From NCBI GenBank assembly GCA_003024175.1, contig MDYQ01000085.1, forward strand, positions 37,187 through 101,186: a stretch of DNA of 64,000 nt, in the 5' to 3' direction. Positions 25,280 to 36,376 of this stretch are shown here, piece after piece. How positions within the stretch are numbered: position 1 is the first letter of the stretch; each line of letters opens with the position of its first letter. The position numbers and the translations under genes were made by a program. The notes below the pieces were generated by a model. The model ran no database searches, was not told where the DNA came from, and saw only the letters and a list, made by a program, of their open reading frames with translations. Source of the stretch: Planoprotostelium fungivorum (Eukaryota > Evosea > Variosea > Cavosteliida > Cavosteliaceae).

Positions 25280-25540
25280 ATGACCATCAAAGTGAAGACA
25301 TTGGCAACAGGGGAGGTCGCATTCTATTCTGCCCGGAGTGTGACGGACTTGAAACGACAGATTCAAGATCGAAAAGGCTACCCATTAGACAAACAGGTAT
25401 TGAGGAGAACGAATGGAAGATCTATGATAGAAGAGGATCATCTTCCAGATGGGCGAGAGCTCATCTTGTCCATGTGCCTGCACGGTGGACACGATTGCAC
25501 GAGGTGCCACAACTTGGATAAATCATGTACCATCCTCTAA
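25280..25540 (+). CDS. Ubiquitin-like protein with GG motif and C-terminal CaaX-type box
   Basis: A single-exon, 86-residue protein. Residues 1-70 read as a ubiquitin fold: strand IKVKTLATGEVAFYS, helix SVTDLKRQIQDRKGYPLDKQ, then HLPDGRELILSMCLHGG. The GG sits where ubiquitin ends, but the chain continues HDCTRCHNLDKSCTIL. The last four residues, CTIL, fit a CaaX prenylation box with Leu, which favours geranylgeranylation. Membrane-anchored ubiquitin-fold proteins (MUB/UBL3) also end in such a box, so this is the closest named group. The extra Cys residues (CTRC) could be palmitoylated. It could instead be a conjugated modifier cut after GG. The gene converges on the Munc13-like gene with 76 bases between stops. 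Confidence 0.7.
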   Translation: MTIKVKTLATGEVAFYSARSVTDLKRQIQDRKGYPLDKQVLRRTNGRSMIEEDHLPDGRELILSMCLHGGHDCTRCHNLDKSCTIL

Positions 25541-25616
25541 TGCCACATTTACGTTCGGTGACATGCATTCCATCTCGACCCGATTCAACGATCATCACAA
25601 ACCATCATGTCTATAT

Positions 25617-28600
25617 TCAACCGCTTGAAGTCTCCGTCCCACTGTCCGTCTCTCCGTTGAAAAACTGTCTCAGTTGGATGGTGATGTAATCCACGTTGAG
25701 TGGATTGATTTCTGCCGTCGTCTTGTTCTTCTCCAATATCTATAGAGGTTCAATCGATGATGCATCATGGACATCACGTCTCACCCCCACACACATGTCC
25801 CACAGACTCGATGTGAAACGATTAAAGACGGCCTCACAGAGGAGAGCCGACGTGTGCATCATCATGTTATCTAAGAAGGTGAAAACTCTGTCCGTCTTCG
25901 TTTGAACTTTCTTTCGACTCGTCTTCGCCGCCTTTAAAAGGTGGACCTCCAGCCACGGTTGTGCCTGATCGTGATGTGTCAATCACGAGATGAAATGTTG
26001 GAATGAGATGAGATGTCGAGATGATTCGGGGTGCCACCTTGCTGAGGACTAATTCAAGAGCGAGGGTCGAATTTCTCAACAAGAAGTTGTCGAGAGGTGA
26101 TGTGTCCTCTCCCACGAAAAACTTTCGATGGATGGCCAGACACCTTCCACCGAGATACTCCAGATTATTCAATCTCACGCACATCTAAACCACTTTCAGT
26201 CTCTCATCTTCAAACATCATCACGTTATGATGTCATGTGATTCGTGATGGATGATGAACGAAAGATCGTGTGATACGATGCATCATCATCACCTGCGGAC
26301 TGATTGGATGATGACTCGTCCTCTTCTTCAATCTCGCCGCCGTTCTCGGTGTCTGCGGCGGCGTCGGTGCCTCCGATCGGCTGACTCCAGACCAGATGTC
26401 TCTCTTAGAGGAACCCAAGCTCTTCCCTCCTCTTCCCTTCCAGAAACTCCTCCTCCTCTTCAACTTTCGCGGGTTGTTCATCTCTAATGAGGTCCTGATG
26501 AAATCCCTGGACAGCTCCGCCAACTTCGCCTCATCGCCATCACACAGAGACAGCATGATCTTGTGCGTGTAATTCTGAACGACATCCTTCACCACCTGAT
26601 GACGTCATCGATCTACAACGGCGTTGTAGATGGACCCACCGGGGCGAAAAGAGCCATGAAGGAGATTCCATCTTCCACGAATTTCTGCTCGTGGATTAAT
26701 TTCGATTTCTCTTGAATGGAAGCAATGAGGTCCATCGCAGAGTAGGAGATGCCCCATGACTCTTCAGCGGCGGCCCAGACTTCTTGTGATATCTCTGAGA
26801 GGGTTGTCATCTCGTCTCTCAGCCTTCGTTGGATCCAACTGTCTTGTGTGTCAGAGGAATAGAAGACACATGGAAAAAAAGGAGAAATAAATGGTCATCT
26901 CGTATGTAGATCGTACGATGGTAATCGAACACGAGAGGATGAGGACGGAAATAAAATAGAATAAATCACCCCATGATATACACGGCGAATCCACTGAGTG
27001 GTACCGGAGTCTTACAGTTGTACGTCAACAGTTGTTCGTTGAGTTCTCTGATCGATTTGGACAGTTGTAGAACGACTGCAGATTCAAATGACCCAGGCGA
27101 TTCAGATATGGGAGAGATGTCGTGGTGTAACAGTGTGCAGAATGTGTCGCTGACTGTACCACACAGATTGATGCTGCGAGAGAAAGCGGGCTGGAAAGTG
27201 CGAACGCGAGGTGCGAGGGAGAGGATGTCTCCGCAGACCTGGAGATTATGAGACGAATTTTGGCGGGAAATGTCACCAGGCAGAATTTGGAAGGTTCGAA
27301 AGTGTATTGTACCATGTGTTTCGATTTCATCTGATTATACTGATGAATCACGAACACCTTCTCGTTTCAGTCGTTGTAGATCGACACCATGACATCTCGT
27401 CGAAATTTCACTCACTTGTATGTAATAAGGAAGTAACTCCGTGAAGACGTACAGACCCCTCCTGTCTGCGAGGTGACTCAACGTACAGGCCCTGAAATTT
27501 CGATGAGTTTTCGCGTGGTCACGTGACTCACTTGTCCAGTAGAGTGATCAATCCCTCGATGACCCTACCCACTTGGTGGAATGTGTTGGAAATTTCGAAG
27601 AAATTACAGATGCGATATTTGAGGATGACGTGGAGGTCATCCAGTACCTCCTTCAGTATATCCGTCTGAAAATCTTCACGGAAAATTCCATCTACAACGC
27701 TCACCTCGAATATCGTGGCGGGCTCGCGGTTCATGTAGAAATCTCGAATTACGTCTAACTGTGTCGACACCCTCTTTGTCGACGGATAAGAGCAATTGTA
27801 CGTCTCCACGGCCAATTTGAACGACAGTACAGAATGATAAAAGTCTCTGACTCCGAAATGTCGACGAAATTCCGCCAGAACGTACGTCGACCTCTTCGAA
27901 AACAATTCTCCCCTGAATTTCCGTGAATCTTCCATCTACAACGAGACACGATCTCCCCACCTGTCTTTTCGCTTCTCCTTCTTCCACCTTCTGTGGTCGT
28001 GACGAGTCATGATTCTCATGAGAAGGTGATAGTAGATGTGTATCCAGCCCCTGTGGTCAGTCTCCACCACCTCGTTCAACTGTGTGGCATCCACTGTGGT
28101 CTCATTCGACTGCATCTTCATGTTCTCCTTGGCTTCCGTTAATATTCGATTCGTCCTCTGTGATTCGTTGATGAGCCAATCACAGAACACCCTCGCGTCC
28201 TATTTTCGTCAATTTCTTCCGTCTACAACGAGCCTACGTACGTCGAAATTTCCCGCACAATAGAACGGATGTTCGGATAATGTTCCGAGTTGTCTCATGA
28301 GTTGGATGACGTTCCTCGTTGGACTGTACATCTCTCTCAGGTCCTGTACAATGTTCCGGTGGTAATTATCCGGAATTTCAAAGGCTTTTCCGATGTAACC
28401 GATGCACTCGTTGTCGACATTTCCGCTGATCGGCGACATGACACAACCCAGGGCGAGTTCGTATGTCGTACGTGCCTGTCATGATATCATGAGGAGTTGT
28501 AGATGGATGACGAACCTGGGAAGGGGAGAAGGCGTTGCAGTGTAGAGAAGACAGCGAACGCAGCGTCGGTGTAGACGGAATATCTTCCGTCATGATATCA

Positions 28601-31600
28601 TGACGACCCGACCCCATGTCGTCGTGGAAATAGGTGTAATCCGGCTGAGGTGTCGTGAGGTCGAGAAATTTCGTGGAAAATTCACCTGTTCGGTGAATCG
28701 AACATGCTTCCTGTCTTCCCTCTTTGTGCTGTTTGTGTGAGATTTCACAGAAGAAGCAGATCGACTGGAGCTGGTCGAGCCGTTAGACATCGTTCGGATG
28801 AGGTTGGACATGCGAGGCGGTCTGTCGTACGTAAGAGGAAATTTCGGTGAACGATGTCACTTGTGTTTACGCTCGGTGGAGGGGGAGGGTATGGGATTGC
28901 GGTACCACCGGAACAATTGCTCGTCGTCCGTCTACAACGAGCCGTCAATTTCCGTACTAACCCTATTGACTCACGTCTACAACGCTGGCGTCAAATTCAC
29001 CCGAATATCCGGAATGATATCCTTCGTCTGTGTTCTCCACGAGTGTCAGCCTGTTGCTTGTCGACGTTGATGTCGACATCTTTGGAGAATCTCCCAAAAG
29101 TGGACTCTCTTCTGGTAGCACAGGTGCTTCACCGTTTGCGACCTGCTGCCACCATCTCAACTTGTCTTGATCTTGCCATCGACCGAAGGAAGGACTGATT
29201 CTCCGTGAGTTTTCCACGGAATTTCATCGACTTACCTCTTCACGGGTTTCTGTCGGGCGATACGTACGGGAGACGTAGATGGAGCGGAGGAAGACAAGAA
29301 GGAGCCGCTCTGGTACGTATCGTTACGTATGCCGCTGAGCTTGTCACTCACGTCGAACAGCAGTCCCATCCGCTTCTCTTCCTCCCTCTCTCTCTGAATC
29401 TGCGACAACTGCTCCTCTAACGATTGAAGAGAGCTCGTCAAGTCTAAGTCCGAAAGTTCCGATCTTTTTCTCGTTAACATTCCGAGAATATTCCATCTAC
29501 AACTCACTTGTCTGTTTGGGGTGGGGACCCGACGGCTCGAACGACGAGGGGCATGATGTCCTCTTCCGCCGGATCTTCCGTCGGATCTTCCTCGGATTTT
29601 CCGGATTCCACCGCGGGGAGTCCGGTGGGTACCCTCTCTGACATCTTCCTCTTTGTCATCGGACTCTCCAAATTCTCCTTCCTCAGTTCTGTGATGAGGA
29701 AAGAGAGGCTCTCGCCGTCGTTGTAGTCTGTCGACTTTTGTGCTATGTCGACACGGTTGAGGATGATTGAGGGAAATTCTCCGGAATCTCTATGATCTTT
29801 CTCGGAATTTTCTGGTTCTTCTCCCGCGCTCTCGCGTGGTTTTTCCTGGAAAAGTGGCGGAGGCTGATCTATAACGCTCGCTGGGGTAGCCGATTCATCT
29901 TCTTTCTCCGGTTTGGTTTCGATCACCTAAAGATGAGATGTCATGACTATGTCATCAGAGGCGTCACGAGATATCTTACCTCTTTAGGTGTATGTGTTGT
30001 CTCATCTGGTGTCTCCTCAGAGGTGGCAATAGTCTCGTTGTAGATTGATTCGCTCTGAGTAGTGGTGGAAACTGAAGCCGGTAGAATCTTCTCGGATTGT
30101 TCATCCTCGGCAGGTACGTCGTGTTTTGGTTGCTCTGGGTGATGAACGTTCGAAGAAACTTCCGACGAATCTGTCGGTGAAATTTCTGTGGAATTTTTCT
30201 GAATCTCCTCTGAATTCTCCGTTCGTTCTGTCGGCTCATCTACAACTGTCTCTTTCTCCTTTTTCTCTTCTGTCTCTTGTTTTTCTTCTGTCTCTTGTTT
30301 CTCTTGCTCTCTCTTCTCCTCTTCTTGTGTCTCTTGTTTCTCTTCCTCTCTCTCTTTTGTTTCTTGTTTCTCCTCTCTCTTCTCCTCTCTCTTCTCCTCT
30401 TTCTTTTCCTCTTCTTCTGTCTCTGTCTTTGGATTCTCCACTGGTATGTCTCCCTTCTCCGAAACGCTTTCCTTCTTCTCCGATTGGACCTCCACCTCCT
30501 CTTTCTTCTCTTGCGTCTCTGTCTCTCTCCCCTCTTCTACTCTATTCTCTTCTGAGGGTATCCCTGTTGTCTCTGTCGATTGCTCTCCCTTGTCCTCCAA
30601 TTTCGAATTTCCTCGAATTTCCATTGAAATTTCATCTTGGGTCGCCTTCGTGTCTTGTACCGTCTCGAAGATGTTCTCCCTCGGAATTTCCAGTGAATTT
30701 TCTGAACCGATGACGATGCTCTTCGCCTCCATCGGTGTGGGAAGGTTCGTAGAAATTTCTGTGTTCGAAATTTCGGTAGAATTTTCGCTCGCAGGTTGGT
30801 CTTGTACGGCGATCGAATTTTTCCGAGGAATTTCTGGGGATTCTTGCAGCACGACGACCGTTGTAGATGAAGCGACGTCGCTCTCATTGGTCGTACTGGC
30901 TGGTTGTAGATCGTCAACCTTAGAAGGTAGCGTTGCGAATGGTTTCTGATATCGTCAGTCAAATAAAAATCCACACATCTACACGTGATGAGATATCATG
31001 ATAGAATCCTCACCATATCCGACACGATCTTCTGTATCTCAAATGATATCATCTGATCTTTCTCCGAAATTTCTTCCGAGGGGACGGTCAGCTGCATGGC
31101 CGACTACCCGGGATTATTCCGAGAATCTTCCATCTACAACTCACCTTCGATCTTCCCACCATCATTTTTCTTGATAATCTCTTCGTTGCATTACCCCCTT
31201 CATTTCTCGTCCACGCGAAATCTCTCTCTGCGAATTCGCTCCCAGTCGTCAGCCCCGGCTATTTCTCCGTCATTCTTCCGTAGCCTTACCCTCCCACCTT
31301 CTTGACTCGTTGTAGATCGTCGGTGGACATGGTCTTCATTCGAAGAGCGTTCGTGGAGCCTGAGGCAGTTCTAGGGCGACTGGGCGTATTGTACGTATCG
31401 GTCTGGCCGACTTCGGAATAATAGTTTATCCGGTCAGTGACTTCAGTCATGATGTTCTTCAGGACGTCTGTACTCTCCTCTGTGGATGGTAAGACAGAGC
31501 GATTCACGGATGCAGCAGCAACATCTATGCCGTGATGCATGATGATGAGTTCATGTCGAAAAAAGAAAGGATGTGGATGATGTGGATGAACATCTGAAAC

Positions 31601-32017
31601 GATCGATGGATCGCCATCATCGTATGAGATGGAAGATAAGACAATGAAAATGGTTGTTATGGATATACATATGGAACGACTCTAGTTGTTGAAATATGGA
31701 ATAAGTCATTGTCGGAAGCACGGGAGATGTTGTTCCGCATGCAGATGGAAGATGGGAGGAATAGAAGGAACTCACCGTCTATTGCGATTTGAAGGAGGGC
31801 TTGTGCTTTTAAATAGTGTCTAACACATCGAAATGATGCCTCCCTCTTATCGAATGCCACGGCGAAATGTGTATGTCTGCGAGAGAAGAATCAGTGACCA
31901 TCGTGCCAATTATCTCATCGAGCGTATGGACACAAATCATATGATACAGATAGATTTCGAGTGGATTATTTCACGCAAAGAGGGGATATTTGTGAAGAAC
32001 TACCTCTTCGCTTCCAT
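25617..32017 (-). CDS. Large MIT-like / Glu-rich / Munc13 (MUN) domain protein
   Basis: Exons chain in frame across 6.4 kb. The start (ATG at 32017) gives MEAKRHTHFAVAFDKREASF and, after it, RCVRHYLKAQALLQIAID. This follows the MIT-domain pattern (A..ID-K, Y..A..LL..AI). A long disordered part follows, including about 300 residues dominated by Glu, Lys and Gln (30852-29947). The C-terminal third resembles MUN/MHD modules of Munc13 proteins: MCVRLNNLEYLGGRCLAIHR, then FTFLDNMMMHTSALLCEAVF, WDMCVG, and, after an intron, ITIQLRQFFNGETDSG with stop at 25617. LNNIE and the FF-H/N-G end are family hallmarks. No C2 domain was recognised, unlike animal Munc13. Expected role: SNARE-dependent vesicle fusion. 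Several introns carry the GTTGTAGAT element, one as a perfect inverted pair at 26611-26631. Confidence 0.72.
26611..26631. repeat. Palindromic intron element 3
   Basis: Perfect 10-base arms (ATCTACAACG / CGTTGTAGAT) around one base, in an intron of the Munc13-like gene. Confidence 0.85.
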
Positions 32018-32435
32018 CACCGACTGTCGGGTGGAATTGATCGGTAATGTGCTCAGATGATATTCCAATTTAACGGTGCCTCCATCCCTGTTTGCAGACA
32101 TCCCTGTTCGTCTTCAGTTTCTTCGCGTGGAGACATTCCGTCGGTTGCATTTTGCCCACCTTCAGACGCCCTCAAACGGGAGGGGTGCATCATCCTCTAA
32201 TGCCTCGCTCTCCTCGACGTATTTACAGTTTTACCTCTTCTCCACCTCTCTCCTGGCTGATGTTGGTTCTGTCAGGTCGGTGTCACTCTAGCTGCGTTAA
32301 CAATTCACGCAAAATTCGAAAATACGCTTCCTGCCCATTTACAACACACTCACCCAAGCCCCTGTTTTTCATCGCCCCTGAGAGAATTATATCGCGTCAG
32401 AACGCAGCAAAGACGGCACAGGTGACATCGACGAC
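32018..32435. promoter_or_regulatory. Divergent promoter, Munc13-like and RhoGEF genes
   Basis: This spacer lies between two head-to-head start codons. Open frames inside it are short and lack recognisable features. No clear core promoter motif is visible. Confidence 0.35.
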
Positions 32436-35400
32436 ATGATGTGGAGGTCAAAGTCGAACGAGCAAGCCTCACAACCACCTCGTCCTCTATCACAGTTACC
32501 CGCTGATGCTCCCGAGAGGCCGAAAAGACCCGATCGGCCTCCACCTTCTGCCCCACTACCTGTGACTACACCCTCTTCTATCAAATCGAGGTGAGATCGA
32601 CTTAGATGATGCATCATGTCATTCCGCCGCGGGGAGTCTTGCGATCGACTGTCGAAAGATGTCTTCGTCATCACTCGACTCTTCGATCACATCAGATCTC
32701 TCACCAACGAGTCGATTCCCATTATCGTCGACTATAATCTCACTCGACATATCAGAGCGGAACTGTTCAACGCCAGCAACAATTTACTCTCTCGATCTCT
32801 AGATGGTTCGAAGAGCTCCACCATCGGTGGAAGAACCACCGCTCGTCCCGTCCTACCACGTGAGGCTACGACCCATCATCCAAATTTATTTCGTTTTATT
32901 CTTTCCTTCTTACACAAACAGCGAGAGGCTTCCGTTGGGGAGGAGCGGCTGGTTCTACGGAGGACAAACCACAAGAAGCTGAGACAATCTCACCACCACC
33001 AGCCACGCCGGCCTCAACGCCTAGAGCTCCCACCGCTGCACCTACAACCACTTCATCTACAACGATCCCATCTACAACGACTCCATCTACAACGAGCCAA
33101 CCTCAGACCACCTCACCCGCCCCAACTCCAGTTTCTACCCTGAGAAACAATCGCGAAATCTCGTCGAAAACTGGATTCGACATGTCCCAACTACTTTTGA
33201 GAGTAGAGAAGAAAGATTTCAACAGTTGGACGGACAACGTGGACAGACAGAATGACATAAGAGAAGAGCAGCAGAGGACAGATGTGGAAAAGTCGGAGAA
33301 AAATCCCAGAATCATAGAGAGAAGAGTGTCTTCCAAGCTAATGGTCCGCACTCGCTCGGCTGACGATCTGAAACCCGACATCATCTTGGAAGATTCGGTG
33401 AATTTTTTCGAGTCGAAGTTTCACTGAGTTCTTCCAGCCGACTACACCGGAGAAATCGAATGAAAATTCGATGAAAAACCTGGGATCGTCCAACGTGAAT
33501 TCGAACTTGGCCGAATTGAGAAAATTGCAGAACGAGATTCCACCGGTACACGTCAGAGTCAACTATGATGAAGAAACTTGTGATTATTGGCGGGCAAAAT
33601 ACAGGGAGCTCATCGTCGCTACGCAACAGAGGGAAGGCCTCTTGGAAGAAAAGATTTTAGCGGTATTTTATTCTCCGTCTACAACTCTCACATTTTCCAG
33701 CTGCAACGAGAGAAAGCGATGCTCATCTCGAAACTGACGTCCGCTCAACAGCCTCCCAACAGCCCCTCCCTTCAATCTACAACGAGCCCGACCACCGGTA
33801 GGAAGGCCGCTCTGTCTCTGTCTACAACGATACCGCTGACGACTTCTACTGGTACTCTATCGCCCCCTGCTTCCTCAGTTTCGAACCTGTCACCTCACTT
33901 GCTGGCCAGACTCAGCGCTGGAACGAATGCCATCCGAAGTGTGAAGTGGGCTCGTTGTAGATGGACGTGAAAACTCAGTGATGATTCAGGTCGCTACCGC
34001 CGCCTACGAACGAGACGCCGGAAGAGAAGAAGTTGAGGTGAGGTGTTTCAAAAGATTGTGCCGGTTCAATTCTTTGTGCCATCTCAATCTATTGTGCCCC
34101 CGCTGACTGAGCAGGTATTACAAGGAGACAGTGAAGGAGATTCTGAGAACAGAAAACGAATACGTGTCTGATCTCATCGTACTCCACGAGGTGGGATGGA
34201 GTGGCTGGTTGTAGATGACACGATCAGGTCTATCTCTATCCTCTTAAGATGAAATCTGGGCGAATTCTGAATGCCAACGATAGTGATGGTGAGATTCTTC
34301 ACTGAATTGTTTGTACCGTTCCAATCATTCGTGCCGTTTCAATCATTCGTGCCGTCTCATTGATTTGGTCCTCCAGCCTTCGACCAATTGACTCTGAAGA
34401 CAACTGACCTCCTCGGGGTGAATACGGAATTTCTCACCGAATTGAACACACTGGACGACGACATCCAAGAGGGGAAGAGAGATTACAAAGACATCGGCAA
34501 GGTGGGTGCATCTACAACGTTGTAGATTGACCCTCCAGGTCTTCCTCAAGTACGCAGAATTCTTCAAGATTTACGCGACGTACTGTGCGTACCAAGACGG
34601 CTTCAAGACTGGCGTGTACGATAAATCCGTCTCGGTGAGTTGACTCGTTGTAGAATGATAATGACGTCATCACAGAAGAACAAACAATTGTCCTCTTTCT
34701 TAGAGACGGCCCGACAAGATCCTCGTTGTAGACGGCTGGGCCTCCTCGATTTTCTCATCATGCCCATGCAGAGGATCTGGTGAAATCTCCCGTTACGTAT
34801 TCCGCTCATCTACAACCAGCCGCTACCCCCTCCTCCTCCGCGAATTAGTCAATTATGCGAAAGAGTGTCAGCTGACCCACGATGACATCTCTACGGCTTT
34901 CAATAAGATATCAGACGTGGTCAACATTGTCAACGAGAGGAAAGGACAGATCGAAGTTGTAGAGAAGACGAGAATCGTGTGCGATGGTATAGAAGCCGTG
35001 GAGGTGAGTCCTTACCGTGACATCTCGCGGTTAAAGACGTGAAAAGGGGGAGGCACTCGTTAATCCATCGAGAATGCTGGTCAAAGATGGAATCGTGCAG
35101 AGAACCGTCGCCGATGGAAAAATCGAGGAAGTTACGGGTGAATTTTCGCGGAAATTTCATCGAAACTGAAGGAGTACAGTTTTCCTGTTTAATGACATCA
35201 TAGGTGAGGTAGAATCTTCTGCGAATTTTCTGACCCAAAAAGTCTTGGCGAAAGCACAGAGGAAGAATTCGTGGGTGTATCGTTGTAGAATGGACATTTT
35301 AGACGTACAATTCAGAGAATTATCCAATTCTTCTTTCATGTTGGTCTGCACGACCAACAATAAGAAGGAAACTCTCACTACAGATGATAAGGAGCAGTGG

Positions 35401-36107
35401 CAGCAATCCATCGTGGAGTGTATGACGAAGGTGATTCGATCATCTACAGCGTTGTAGATGCTGACGTGAAGTAGATACAGAAAGACATCAAGGGCTCGTT
35501 CATGTCGGAATCGCAATTGAAGAGATTTGCGGAATTCACGGTGGGTCCGTCTACAGAGTTGTAGATTGACGAAGAACAGACGTACGAGGGCACGCTGAAC
35601 AAACTTTCTGCGGGTAGTTGGAAGACTCGACACTTTTCGTTGAAGGAAGGAGTTATGTACAGATCAAAAGCAAAGGTAAGAAAAAGACATCATCTCGCAC
35701 GCCATCATCGGAGCATCACCTCATCATCATATCATAAGTTCACCATCGTATCACATCATCGTATCACATCATCGTATCACATCATCATCGTACCATCACA
35801 TCATCACCTCACCTAATTGCACGACCACTGACCTCAGACAAAGGGAGGAAAATCGAAAGGACAGCTGCAACTCACATCCAGCACCGTCATCGAAGAGTAC
35901 CACGGGGGAGAAGAGCAATTTGCCTTCATCGTCAAGCCAGAGAAGGGAAAAAATTGGATCTTGAGGGCAGAAGATGAATTCTCCATGCACGAGTGGCTGA
36001 ACGTATTGTACAAACACAAGCTTTTGGGAGATGGAAGAGTGGAGGCCGTCGTGCAGTGGGATCCTCTTTCGGAGAAGGATGCTCTCACATTCAATCAGAA
36101 GAAATGA
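32436..36107 (+). CDS. RhoGEF with DH and two PH domains
   Basis: It starts MMWRSKSNEQASQPPRPLSQ, a Pro-rich leader. A Thr/Pro/Ser-rich stretch follows (33040-33125) in which three copies of ATCTACAAC encode repeated STT. A DH domain spans about 34110-34980: YYKETVKEILRTENEYVSDL (CR1) and the signature LLDFLIMPMQRI followed by RYPLLLRELVNYA, the helix that contacts Rho GTPases. A first PH domain follows (MLVKDGIVQRTVADG, then FLFNDII near 35185). A second sits at 35570-36090 (GTLNKLSAGSWKTRHFSLKE, ending EDEFSMHEWLNVLYKHKL). Stop at 36105-36107. It should load GTP on a Rho/Rac-type GTPase at membranes. Introns are tiny, and three carry 18-base palindromic elements. Confidence 0.85.
34510..34527. 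repeat. Palindromic intron element 4 (perfect)
   Basis: ATCTACAACGTTGTAGAT, a perfect 18-base palindrome filling half of a 37-base RhoGEF intron (34502-34538). Confidence 0.9.
35442..35459. repeat. Palindromic intron element 5
   Basis: ATCTACAGCGTTGTAGAT, one mismatch, in a RhoGEF intron. Confidence 0.8.
35549..35566. repeat. Palindromic intron element 6
   Basis: GTCTACAGAGTTGTAGAT, a degenerate copy in the next RhoGEF intron. Confidence 0.7.
35690..35815 (+). repeat. ATC-rich simple repeat in a RhoGEF intron
   Basis: Units of CGTATCACATCAT repeat three times within a longer CATCA-rich intron. Similar CATCA-rich introns occur at 4129-4195 (UGGT) and in the LRR genes. Confidence 0.7.
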
Positions 36108-36376
36108 AGTGCTCGAAATGATGTTTCGATCTGATTCGGATGATGTTGGTGTGTGTGATGGAGAGGTGCATTCCATCGCAGCGTATCGATGGAATGTGAG
36201 GCGAACGCTGTCCGATGGTTGATGATCGTGTGACACAGATGATGTCGATATCATCTGTCCGTTGCGTGTTTCCGCTTGACAGGCTTCCGCAGAAGTCCAA
36301 CTTTCCTTCTCTGCACACCGCGAATTCCCAATTCAACACCATTCCTAGACAGAACATCACATCGCCATCAGGCACG

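Noticed and set aside
30126-30713. Long plus-strand Leu/Ser-rich open frames
   Set aside because: Antisense shadow of the Glu/Lys-rich exon of the Munc13-like gene (GAG/GAA codons read backwards as CTC/TTC).
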